A stretch of DNA of 53,641 nt from Neorhizobium petrolearium. GTDB taxonomy: Bacteria > Pseudomonadota > Alphaproteobacteria > Rhizobiales > Rhizobiaceae. The position numbers were made by a program, and so were the translations under genes. Below, piece by piece: positions 8,924-16,864 of this stretch. The stretch's first letter is position 1. Every line of letters begins with the position of its first letter. The DNA is taken from contig NZ_JAGGJW010000026.1 in NCBI RefSeq assembly GCF_017873175.1, positions 1-53,641 of the forward strand, in the 5' to 3' direction. The notes under the pieces are model-generated. The model had not been told where the DNA came from. It saw nothing but the letters and a program-made list of their open reading frames with translations, and did no database searches.

Positions 8924-9329
8924 CGGCGAACTCCAATCTTCAAGAATTTGTGAGGAAACCTCGCCGTGTCAGGCGGCGAGCAAGAAGGGACTGCTGTTAT
9001 TGTTGGCAGCAGCCTTAGTCGTCTGGTCGAATCTCACATCCGTCTGAAGCACCCTGAAATCATGGATGTCGTTCGAGATTACTCCCGCGAAGAATATGCT
9101 GCCATCGGCGTTCGCATGCGCCCGCACCGCCCCGCACGCTTTTGATATGGACGGTTCCCCCTGATCTTATTCACGCAATCGATTTTGGCGTGCCTGCCGA
9201 GCTGGGCTGGCCGGCTTGGGTGCGGCTGCCGCATTGCACTGGTGGGTTATTTTAGGAAAGATGAGGATAACGCGCGCTCGGAACCCCAAATGTTCTTGAG
9301 TTGTTCTTGTAAATTGTTACGCTGGTTGT
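8924..9329. other. Leader region of the Argonaute operon; no clear gene
   Basis: No protein with recognisable similarity was found. A seven-base stem (CTCGCCG at 8960-8966 and CGGCGAG at 8974-8980) is present. Just before the SIR2 gene the sequence becomes AT-rich, with two GTTCTTG direct repeats near 9292-9310 and TAAATTGTTA shortly before the ATG at 9330; this is the probable promoter. No good Shine-Dalgarno precedes 9330, so translation may be weak or leaderless. Confidence 0.4.
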
Positions 9330-11885
9330 ATGAGCCACAAAACTAGCGTTTCGATTCTTGCCTCGCTATTGAGGCCCGACAACGACGCTCGCCCCACATT
9401 TTTGTTGGGGGCGGGGGCCTCATTTTCCTCCGGTGTTCCTCTCGCTGCTGAAAGCGTCCGTCGGCTTGCAAAGCAAGTCTATGCCGAGCGTGAGCTTGGA
9501 GGCAGGACACTTCCCGAGCGCATTAAACCATCGGAATGGACCAGTTGGCTGCATCAGCAGGAGTGGTTTATTCATGGAGATGATCATCTCGCCGAGAATT
9601 TTCCGCTCGTCGTCGAGAATTTGCTAAAGCCGGAAGCATATAGACGGCGGTTGTTGTTGGAGCTCGTCAGCCTGAAGGGCGGGCTCGGTTCAGGTTACCG
9701 CGCCCTTGCTGATCTCGTCCTGCGCGGGCTTGCCGGAACGGTGATGACCACCAATTTCGATTTGTGCCTGCCGATGGCGCTCGGGGAGAAGCACCCTCAT
9801 ATAAGGCATGTTGCGGAAATCAATCGCAGGCCCGACGACTTCAACGAATTTAACCCCTTCGCAAGGGCTCAGATTGTCTGGCTTCACGGCAAAGCAGAAC
9901 AGTATACCGACCGAAACCTTGTTCATGAGACGCAAACTCTCGATAGCGCTCTCCTCGAAAAGCTGCATCCACTCCTTGAGTTCTCGCCCTTGATCGTCAT
10001 GGGGTATCGAGGGTACGAGCCGTCGATCATGTCATCGCTCCTCGGAGCCGAAGACCAGAAATTCCGGCACGGTATATTTTGGTGCGTGAGAGCAGGTGAG
10101 CAGCTTCACTCCAATGTTCAGGCGTTGTCGGACCGCTTGGGAAGTAATTTTCAACAACTGGAGATCAAAGGCTTTGATGAAATTCTGTCCGACTTGAATG
10201 TGGAGCTTGCCGGTGTCCAGAGGTTCGTAGCTCTTCCAGTGGCCGAAGCCGGAGAGAGCTTTGATGACCGGATATGTGACGGGGCTGTCTGGGCTGATGT
10301 CGATGCGGACCTGGCGCTGGTAACCCTCCGGCAATATTGCGAGAAACTTGAGCGCGGTAGTCTCACATCGGATCAGCTCAAGCCGTTGATGCGCGAGATC
10401 GGCCTATTGGTCCAGAAAAAGGATGCTTCCGAACAGCCGACGAATGCCTGCATCCTGCTGTTCGGTCGAAATCCTGAACGCTTCTTTCCGCACTCTGTGA
10501 TTTCCGCGACTATTTCCGGAAAGAGGCGCATCGTTTTCGAAGGCAATCTCATCTCTCAATATCGTGCATTGCTTGAGTGGCTGGAAAGCAAAGACGTCAA
10601 TCCCATCATCAAGGTTAAAGGTAAGCAAAAGCATTATACGCGCGCCGCATACCCTGAACGCGCTCTGATCGAAATGCTGGTCAACATGATTGTTCACCGG
10701 GATTATGAGATGGTTGCGCCAAGTCAAATCGACGTGGACGGAAACTCTGCCGTGTGCTTTTCCAATCCGGGCGGAATGTCTGCGCAGTCGAAAAATCGAC
10801 TTGAAACAAATGACGAGGGTGCGTTTTCCCCCGTGCCGGAGTTCAGCGATCTTCGAAACAGAACCCTATGCGATGTATTTTTTGGGATCAGCGCCATGGA
10901 ACGCGCGGGTACGGGGTTGTCCGACACCCTCGATCTTTGTTTCGAAGCTGGCGGTTCTGCGTCATTCGCTTTCCCGCCGGGAGAGGATGGTTTCCTCGCC
11001 AAGCTTTTCAGACCGGGCGCTTCTGCTGGATCAGCCTCTGTGTCGATCGACACCCGACCTGTGGGAACTTATACGATAAACTCGCTGATGTTCTCCGCTT
11101 TGCCTGAGGCAATTATCCGCCTCAAGATCAGGGAGGGCGTCGATCTGGGGCGGGACGTTCCGCTGCATGAAGTCGGTACCTTCGTCTATGAGCGCCGCAG
11201 CGGTGATTTATGGACGTTCTTGCCTGCCCCTATCGCCAACCTTTTATTCGCGAATGCCCTTTTGGAAGAGGCGACAGTCATCTCACTGACAGAGGCGGAT
11301 TCAGACATTGTGCTGCACCGGAAAATTGCTTGGCTGATACGCAAGCATTTTGAGCAGCATATTCGGTCCTTTGAGAAGGACGGCCTTGTCGTTGAAAAGA
11401 CGAAGAAAGGCCATCCGGCGAAACGTGCCTATTTCCAGAGCAGGAATAAAGACAACAGAACTATTGTTTATGACACGCCACGGCGGAAGGGTATCAGACG
11501 CGATGTTGTCAAAAAGCGCGGTGATGACGGAAAGCCTTGGTTTGAATGTGAAGGCTTCGGCTACGAGATCGTGCGCTTGGGCAATGGGTGGGGTGTCCGG
11601 ATTAAGCCGTTCTATATGTTCACGAAACAGGACGGCATCACCCCGTTGCCGGGATATATGCGTACAAGCCGCGCTACGCGTCGCATTCGCTTCGATAGAA
11701 ATACCAATGTCGAGAGCGATCTCGTGTTTTGGGGGCGGTTCCTATCCCAAGGAGGACAAACGATAAATATCGGTGATGAAAACGTGCCTGATCTGGTGCT
11801 GGAAGGCAGTTTTTACACCCAGGATGTAACAGAAGAAGGGCTGGTGGATCATGACGATTCAAATGAAGATCGACGTACTGCATGA
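9330..11885 (+). CDS. SIR2 - RecG-like GHKL ATPase - APAZ effector of a short Argonaute system
   Basis: This 851-residue protein has three parts. Residues 20-290 form a SIR2 domain: LLGAGAS (25-31), TTNFD with Asn142 and LHGK with His186, the pair expected to carry NAD hydrolysis. Residues 310-560 match the HATPase_c_4 module of RecG-like/Schlafen-type proteins: CILLFGRNPERFFP (374-387), the N-box with Glu448, Asn452 and His456 before RDY, NPGGM (479-483) and ERAGTGLSD (524-532). Residues 575-850 are assigned as APAZ because a short Argonaute follows with a 35-base overlap. The usual AlbA_2 domain ahead of HATPase_c_4 is missing and seems replaced by SIR2. Predicted role: when the Argonaute partner detects foreign nucleic acid, the SIR2 part degrades NAD and stops the cell, possibly gated by ATP. 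APAZ is the least certain part. Confidence 0.85.
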   Translation: MSHKTSVSILASLLRPDNDARPTFLLGAGASFSSGVPLAAESVRRLAKQVYAERELGGRTLPERIKPSEWTSWLHQQEWFIHGDDHLAENFPLVVENLLKPEAYRRRLLLELVSLKGGLGSGYRALADLVLRGLAGTVMTTNFDLCLPMALGEKHPHIRHVAEINRRPDDFNEFNPFARAQIVWLHGKAEQYTDRNLVHETQTLDSALLEKLHPLLEFSPLIVMGYRGYEPSIMSSLLGAEDQKFRHGIFWCVRAGEQLHSNVQALSDRLGSNFQQLEIKGFDEILSDLNVELAGVQRFVALPVAEAGESFDDRICDGAVWADVDADLALVTLRQYCEKLERGSLTSDQLKPLMREIGLLVQKKDASEQPTNACILLFGRNPERFFPHSVISATISGKRRIVFEGNLISQYRALLEWLESKDVNPIIKVKGKQKHYTRAAYPERALIEMLVNMIVHRDYEMVAPSQIDVDGNSAVCFSNPGGMSAQSKNRLETNDEGAFSPVPEFSDLRNRTLCDVFFGISAMERAGTGLSDTLDLCFEAGGSASFAFPPGEDGFLAKLFRPGASAGSASVSIDTRPVGTYTINSLMFSALPEAIIRLKIREGVDLGRDVPLHEVGTFVYERRSGDLWTFLPAPIANLLFANALLEEATVISLTEADSDIVLHRKIAWLIRKHFEQHIRSFEKDGLVVEKTKKGHPAKRAYFQSRNKDNRTIVYDTPRRKGIRRDVVKKRGDDGKPWFECEGFGYEIVRLGNGWGVRIKPFYMFTKQDGITPLPGYMRTSRATRRIRFDRNTNVESDLVFWGRFLSQGGQTINIGDENVPDLVLEGSFYTQDVTEEGLVDHDDSNEDRRTA

Positions 11886-13353
11886 GCCCAGAATCGAGTT
11901 TTCTAATGCGAAAACCGACATCGATCCACGCCGGGGATTGCCAAAGAATGGGCCATCCGACAACACCGGTCTACGACAGATTAAGCTTGGTTTTGTCGGC
12001 CTTTCAGAGGATATCGATGCTGCCGTTGCATGGCTGTCGCGATTTGAGACTTTCATTCCGGCGAAGGAGAACAACTCCGCGCGTTTTAGGAATTGGCCGG
12101 GACTAGAAAAGGCCTTGAATGCGAAATTCATCACGGAGAAGCGGCACAGGCGGATCGTTTCTTCCTCGAAATATGATCAGCTTTTCCGTGAGGCACAAAA
12201 GGGCCAAAAATTCGGCGAACTGGTCGAGCTCTTCGAATACGAGATCAGCAGCTTGTACGGAGACGAGGCTCCTGATTGTATAATCCTATGCATCAAGCCC
12301 GAACTCGGTGATTTGCGCGTCATGAACCCCGGCCTGTCACCAGAGGAACGCCGGGCGCTGGAATTTTTGCGCGCCGAGGAGGAAAGCGACCAGCTTGCGC
12401 TCTTTCAGCCCTCGCCAGACGAGCTTGAAGCAGCGAGCGCCCTCTATACGATGGCTGACGATTTGCTGTTCCGAACGTTCTACCGTGCCCTGAAAGCCAA
12501 GATCATGTCTGATAGCCAGGCTGTTCCGATCCAGGTCGTTAGACGGGACACAATCGAACGGCCAGACGATAAGGGGCAAAGTCAGGCTACTCGTGTCTGG
12601 AACGCTGCCGTTTCCATCTATTATAAATCCAAGGGCATCCCGTGGCGGCCTGCTGATCTGCCGAAGAATGTCTGCTTTGTCGGGATTTCCTTTCACCACA
12701 TGAAAAAGCGTGGCGGGCATCTGGTCTACGCCAGCGTGGCGCAGGCTTATTCGACAGATATCGAACCTTATGCGATCAAAGGTGCCAGCATTGATCATGA
12801 CCAGAAGCGTGATCGCCAACCTTACCTGAACCAGGCGCAAGCGCGTCAATTGCTCGAGCAGATACTGGAAGAGTATGAGCGACGAGCCGGAGTGACGCCC
12901 GACCGCGTGGTAATTCATAAGACGACAAACTATCAGCCTGAAGAAGAACGAGGCTTTCGGACGGCTGCCAAAGATCGGGTCGCCAACTGTGATCTGATCT
13001 GGCTGCGCAATACCTCGTTTCGTGTCGTCCGCAAAGGAACCGAAGAACCATGGCGCGGCACATTGTGTTCGCTAGATGGTCACTCCTATCTGTTCACGAG
13101 CGGCTATATTCCTTGGTGGAACGAATTCCCAGGAATGCACATTCCAGCACCTCTGGAAATCGGTTCTTGCGGTGAAACTGACATTCGTGCACGCGCGGAG
13201 GAAATCCTGGCGTTGACCAAAATGAACTGGAATTCCAGCGATGGGATCACCCGTTTCCCGATCACGCTGCTCTTTGCACGGCGCGTGGGAGAACTGATGT
13301 GCGAGCTTTCGGATAACGCGACGCCCAATCCGTCTTATCGTTTCTACATATAA
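11851..13353 (+). CDS. Short prokaryotic Argonaute (MID-PIWI), catalytically inactive
   Basis: The 500-residue protein lacks N and PAZ domains. The MID region is seen at 200-270 (LKAK, then PIQVVRRDT, then VSIYYKSKGIPWRP, where Tyr and Lys usually grip the guide 5' end). PIWI begins near 273 and ends with the family signature ALTKMNWNSSDG, RFPITLLFARRVG. The catalytic aspartates are absent: the first strand reads VGIS with Ser280 and the second reads VVIHKTTN with Thr358, so slicing is not expected. AGAAGAAGGG lies ten bases before the ATG, inside the upstream gene, so the two are translationally coupled. In known short systems the Argonaute binds a guide, senses a target and activates the APAZ partner. 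Confidence 0.93.
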   Translation: MTIQMKIDVLHEPRIEFSNAKTDIDPRRGLPKNGPSDNTGLRQIKLGFVGLSEDIDAAVAWLSRFETFIPAKENNSARFRNWPGLEKALNAKFITEKRHRRIVSSSKYDQLFREAQKGQKFGELVELFEYEISSLYGDEAPDCIILCIKPELGDLRVMNPGLSPEERRALEFLRAEEESDQLALFQPSPDELEAASALYTMADDLLFRTFYRALKAKIMSDSQAVPIQVVRRDTIERPDDKGQSQATRVWNAAVSIYYKSKGIPWRPADLPKNVCFVGISFHHMKKRGGHLVYASVAQAYSTDIEPYAIKGASIDHDQKRDRQPYLNQAQARQLLEQILEEYERRAGVTPDRVVIHKTTNYQPEEERGFRTAAKDRVANCDLIWLRNTSFRVVRKGTEEPWRGTLCSLDGHSYLFTSGYIPWWNEFPGMHIPAPLEIGSCGETDIRARAEEILALTKMNWNSSDGITRFPITLLFARRVGELMCELSDNATPNPSYRFYI

Positions 13354-13768
13354 TGTAAGATAGGCGTTGAGTATTTTCGGAGGTTTCCACAAGCTCGCGT
13401 TTTGAAACGGTAATCCCGCCGGCTCGTGCCAAACGTAAGAAGGCGGAAATCAGCCTTAGTCAGATCAAAGTGGGATCAAATTTCCACCGATCGCTGCGCG
13501 AGAGCTCAGCTCTTGCGGGTGCCCTTTTCCTTTATCGTGAACTGATTCCAGATCATCATCGCGCCAAGATCTCGGGAATACCAAGGAATCTCATTGCCAG
13601 AATCACTCCTGGTTCAACATCTATGGTTTCCGCTGGACCGATTATTAGCCTATGCCTAACCCGCAAGCTAGGGCTCGCTACTGCGAGATTTCGTGAGGCA
13701 TGCAAGGCGTTAACATGAAGACGAAAACTGCTACGATGACGGAAGGAATTAGAGATCGGCGGAAATAA
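13354..13768. other. Degraded segment downstream of the Argonaute gene
   Basis: An open frame from about 13371 to 13718 contains a basic stretch (PPARAKRKKAEISLSQIK) but has no credible start except GTG at 13470 and no recognised family. It may be a truncated gene of the conjugation region that continues with the traG fragment. I do not assign a function. Confidence 0.3.
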
Positions 13769-14425
13769 TTGCCGCTCTCAGCCAGGCACGGCCGCGTGTT
13801 GCTCTTCGATCCGACGAACCAGAATTCGGCCGCCTACAATCCATTGCTGGAGGTCAGGAAAGGCGAATGGGAGGTGAGGGATGTCCAGAACGTCGCCGAC
13901 GTCCTGGTCGATCCTGAGGGCTCGCTCGAAAAACGCAACCACTGGGAAAAGACTTCCCACTCGCTCCTTGTAGGCGCGATCCTGCATGTCCTCTATGCTG
14001 AGAACGAAAAGACCCTGGCCGGCGTTTCGGCATTTTTGTCCGATCCGCGACGACCGATCGAGTCTACATTGGCCGCGATGATGGCGACACCGCATCTCGG
14101 AGAGAAGGGGCCGCATCCGGTGATCGCCAGCGCGGCGCGGGAACTGCTCAACAAATCTGACAATGAGCGCTCAGGCGTGCTCTCCACCGCCATGTCGTTC
14201 CTTGGGCTCTACCGTGATCCCGTCGTGGCGACCGTGACCCGGCGATGCGACTGGCGGATCTCCGACATTGTTGGAGGGGAAAAGCCTTCGACGCTTTATC
14301 TGGTTGTTCCGCCTTCGGACATATCGAGGACCAAGCCGTTGGTCCGTCTCGTCCTCAACCAGATTGGTCGGCGGCTAAGCCTCCATGGATTCCAGCGACG
14401 GGATGGAACTCTGAAATGGTCATAG
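13769..14425 (+). pseudogene. traG: Internal fragment of conjugal coupling protein TraG/VirD4
   Basis: The translation includes HGRVLLFDPTNQNSAAYNPL, SLEKRNHWEKTSH, ILHVLYAE, FLSDPRRPIE, SAARELLNKS and YLVVPPSDISRTKP, which correspond to the central ATPase part of TraG, the inner membrane coupling ATPase of rhizobial conjugative elements. The N-terminal membrane part with the Walker A motif is absent and the frame ends shortly after the NQIGRRL segment, so Walker B and the C-terminal third are missing too. Only a TTG start is available. It is a remnant left by deletion on both sides. Confidence 0.85.
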
Positions 14426-14835
14426 CTTCGGAAAAGAAGCATCGCCTTTCCGTCTATCTGGAGCCAGAACTCAAGTGCAGACTTACCGACTTAGCGGACA
14501 GACGCGGGCAATCGGCTTCGTTGATTGCGGAGGCTGCCATCGCGTCCTTCCTGTCGCCGGATGCCGATGAGCGGAAGGAAGCAGCTATTGTCAAACGCCT
14601 TGATCGGATTGATCGCAATCTTCTGCGTTTGGAGCGGGATCTGGAGATTGCCGTGGAGACGTTGGCCCTCTTTGTCCGGTTCTGGTTGAATACGACGGCC
14701 CCAATGCCGGAGACGACCCAGGCGACCGCCCGCGCCAAGGGCGGGGAGCGTTACGACAAATTCCTGGAAGCGCTCGGCCGACGGCTCTCCAATGGTCCCA
14801 GATTGAGCCAAGAGGTGTCGGAGGATCGTTGCTGA
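14416..14835 (+). CDS. Ribbon-helix-helix (CopG-like) protein of the conjugation locus
   Basis: From ATG 14416 the product has 139 residues. The start HRLSVYLEPELKCRLTDLAD followed by GQSASLIAEAAIASFL is a ribbon-helix-helix DNA-binding domain, and it is followed by an amphipathic coiled-coil-like region (KRLDRIDRNLLRLERDL) and a helix around LALFVRFWLN. In Rhizobiales conjugative elements such a gene lies between traG and trbB. Here traG is broken and no trb genes follow, so it is an orphan survivor. The start overlaps the end of the traG frame. A longer frame upstream (from 14245) is traG DNA read in another frame and was rejected. Confidence 0.75.
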   Translation: MVIASEKKHRLSVYLEPELKCRLTDLADRRGQSASLIAEAAIASFLSPDADERKEAAIVKRLDRIDRNLLRLERDLEIAVETLALFVRFWLNTTAPMPETTQATARAKGGERYDKFLEALGRRLSNGPRLSQEVSEDRC

Positions 14836-14967
14836 GGGGTCGGGCACTAACTGCGCCGTCTGGGTTGAACTCCCGTGCGGTAAATCACCGTTCTCTCGAA
14901 CTGCTTATCTAAGCATTTTCAAGTGCTTAGCAGCATGAAAAAATATGTGAAAAAAAATCTTGCGATT

Positions 14968-14991
14968 GGCATGTTGTTATAACAATATGCC
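14968..14991. promoter_or_regulatory. 24-bp inverted repeat, probable GntR operator of the catabolic cluster
   Basis: The left half GGCATGTTGTTA and right half TAACAATATGCC pair at 11 of 12 positions. It lies 42 bases before the aldose epimerase start, in an AT-rich stretch that contains TTGCGA (14960-14965) and TATAAC (14979-14984) promoter-like elements. The gene pair that follows includes a GntR/UTRA repressor, whose family binds repeats of this kind. Function is inferred. Confidence 0.6.
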
Positions 14992-15032
14992 AATATGAGT
15001 AGCGCTCAATAAGAGGCGCGATGAGGTGAACA

Positions 15033-16037
15033 ATGAAATACATGCTCTCGAACGACCGCGGGCTGTCTGTGGAATTTCTTGATATCGGTGGATGCATAAA
15101 AGCGATCGCTAGCCCCGATCGGAACGGTCAGATAGCGAATGTCGTCCTCGGTTTTGCGACCGAGGAGGAGTATCACCGTGATCATCCGTATTTTGGTGCA
15201 TTGGTGGGGCGCTTCAGCGGTCGCATTGCTCGTGCACAGTTCGAGCTTGAAGGGGTGCGGTATCAGCTTTCTGCCAATAATGGGCGGAACCATATTGCCG
15301 GCGGCCTGCGCGGCTTTGACAAGCAGTTATGGCGTGTCGAGATGCTTTCGGAGTCTGCGGCACGTCTCAGTTACAGCAGCCCTGACGGTGAAGAAGGCTT
15401 CCCCGGAAGACTGGACGTAACAGTCACGTACAGCGTTACCGCCGACAATGTCCTCAGGTTGGACTATGAAGCTGTCACCGATGCCGCTACAGTTCTCAAT
15501 CTGACAAACCATTCTTATTTCAACCTCGGTGGCGAGGGTAGTGGTTCTGTTGAGGGGCATATTCTGACAGTGGATGCTTCGGAGGTTATCGAGGTCGATT
15601 CGGAATTGATACCCACCGGAAGGCTTCTCAATGTCGTAGGTAGTCCTCTGGACTTCTGTCAACCTTTCGCGATAGGGGCCAGAATCCGAAGCGGTCACCC
15701 GCTGACCAAGTTTGCTAAAGGCTACGATTGCAGTTTCGTCCTCAATGGTGGCCCTGAACTGCGCCATGTGGCGCGCGCCTACGATCCGCTGTCCGGACGT
15801 ATCCTTGACGTGGAGACGACAGAACCGAGCATGGCGTTCTATTCTGGCAACTTCCTTGACGGTAGTTTAGTCGGGGCAAGCGGACGGCAATACCGACAGG
15901 GAGATGCCTTTACGCTGGAACCCCGCCGCCTGCCGGACTCACCCAATCAGCCCACGTTTCCGACGACGGTCCTTCGTCCCGGAGAGAAATATCAAGCGAC
16001 AACGATCTATCGGTTCTCTACTGATAGCGGGAGGTAG
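15033..16037 (+). CDS. galM: Aldose 1-epimerase family protein
   Basis: A 334-residue mutarotase-like enzyme. Family features seen are VLGFATEEEYHRDHPYFGAL near the start with GRFSGRIA, the NGRNHIAGG block with its histidine, the catalytic-type NLTNHSYFNLGG and TEPSMAFYSGNFLDG, and a glutamate in TLEPRRLPDSPNQP near the C-terminus. It should interconvert anomers of a sugar. GATGAGGTG precedes the ATG. It is the first gene of a long plus-strand cluster; here it probably converts the anomer of the imported sugar moiety rather than serving the Leloir pathway. Confidence 0.85.
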   Translation: MKYMLSNDRGLSVEFLDIGGCIKAIASPDRNGQIANVVLGFATEEEYHRDHPYFGALVGRFSGRIARAQFELEGVRYQLSANNGRNHIAGGLRGFDKQLWRVEMLSESAARLSYSSPDGEEGFPGRLDVTVTYSVTADNVLRLDYEAVTDAATVLNLTNHSYFNLGGEGSGSVEGHILTVDASEVIEVDSELIPTGRLLNVVGSPLDFCQPFAIGARIRSGHPLTKFAKGYDCSFVLNGGPELRHVARAYDPLSGRILDVETTEPSMAFYSGNFLDGSLVGASGRQYRQGDAFTLEPRRLPDSPNQPTFPTTVLRPGEKYQATTIYRFSTDSGR

Positions 16038-16038
16038 A

Positions 16039-16830
16039 ATGAATATGTCAAACCGTCTGGTGAAAAGCGGCGTTCCGCTGGTCTACCAGCTCAGCGAAAT
16101 TTTCCGCTTGAAAATCGCCAATGGCGAGTTGCAGCCGAATGATCCTTTCCCGACGGAGGAACAGATATCGAAGACGTACGGCGTCAGTCGCATGACTGTG
16201 CGGCTCGCTCTCGCGAAATTGGTCAATGAAGGTTTCATCCGGCGCCAGCAGGGTGTGGGAAGCTTCGTGAATCCGAAGGGCTTGGTGCGAGCCGACGAGG
16301 TCCAGCCGGTGACCCGCGACATGTCGGATGTCAAAAGCACAACAAACATCCTTGAGTCCGCAGGCAAGATCGTTGGAACGAAGGTTCTTACCTTCTCCCT
16401 GGATAAACCGGCGCCTAGAATCGCTGAGCAATTGGATATTTCCGAGGCTGAACATGTCTTTCATTTCGAGCGCCTTCGCCTGGCAGACGGAGAACCGGTG
16501 GTGCTCGAAAAGATCTGGATCCCGGAGAGGATTTGCTCGACGCTTTCGAAGGCGGATGTCGAGGGCTCGGTCTATAGAGTTCTTGCTGACCGTTTCGGTC
16601 TCAATGTGATGGCCGCACATCAGGCGCTCCGCGCCGAGATCGCGGACGAGGCTCTCGCATCCGTTCTTGGTGTGGCGGCAGGTGCTCCGATTATGCGGGT
16701 CGCTGGCGTCAGTTACACTGATGCCGGCACGCCGGTCGAAGTGGAAGAATCCTGGTTCAGGTCGGACATGATGGAATTCATTATCGAGCTAGGCAGCTTA
16801 TCGACCTACGCTCGGTTGATTGAAGACTAA
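16039..16830 (+). CDS. GntR-family regulator with UTRA domain (HutC/FrlR type)
   Basis: I place the start at ATG 16039, two bases after the epimerase stop and next to GGGAGG; the frame is open upstream into the epimerase gene but that part is not regulator-like. The 263-residue product has a winged helix at about 10-80 (QISKTYGVSRMTVRLALAKL, then RRQQGVGSFV) and a UTRA effector domain that usually binds a phosphorylated sugar or an amine. It likely represses its own cluster through the inverted repeat at 14968-14991. Confidence 0.88.
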   Translation: MNMSNRLVKSGVPLVYQLSEIFRLKIANGELQPNDPFPTEEQISKTYGVSRMTVRLALAKLVNEGFIRRQQGVGSFVNPKGLVRADEVQPVTRDMSDVKSTTNILESAGKIVGTKVLTFSLDKPAPRIAEQLDISEAEHVFHFERLRLADGEPVVLEKIWIPERICSTLSKADVEGSVYRVLADRFGLNVMAAHQALRAEIADEALASVLGVAAGAPIMRVAGVSYTDAGTPVEVEESWFRSDMMEFIIELGSLSTYARLIED

Positions 16831-16864
16831 CCTTCACACGCTTTACAATTGGATGAGGTTTGCG

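Noticed and set aside
8960..8980. Seven-base-stem hairpin as a terminator or small RNA
   Set aside because: No gene ends into it from either side in terminator distance, there is no T run, and no RNA family was recognised.
15904..16038. N-terminal extension of the GntR regulator
   Set aside because: It is the epimerase gene read in another frame; ATG 16039 has its own ribosome site and gives a normal-length protein.
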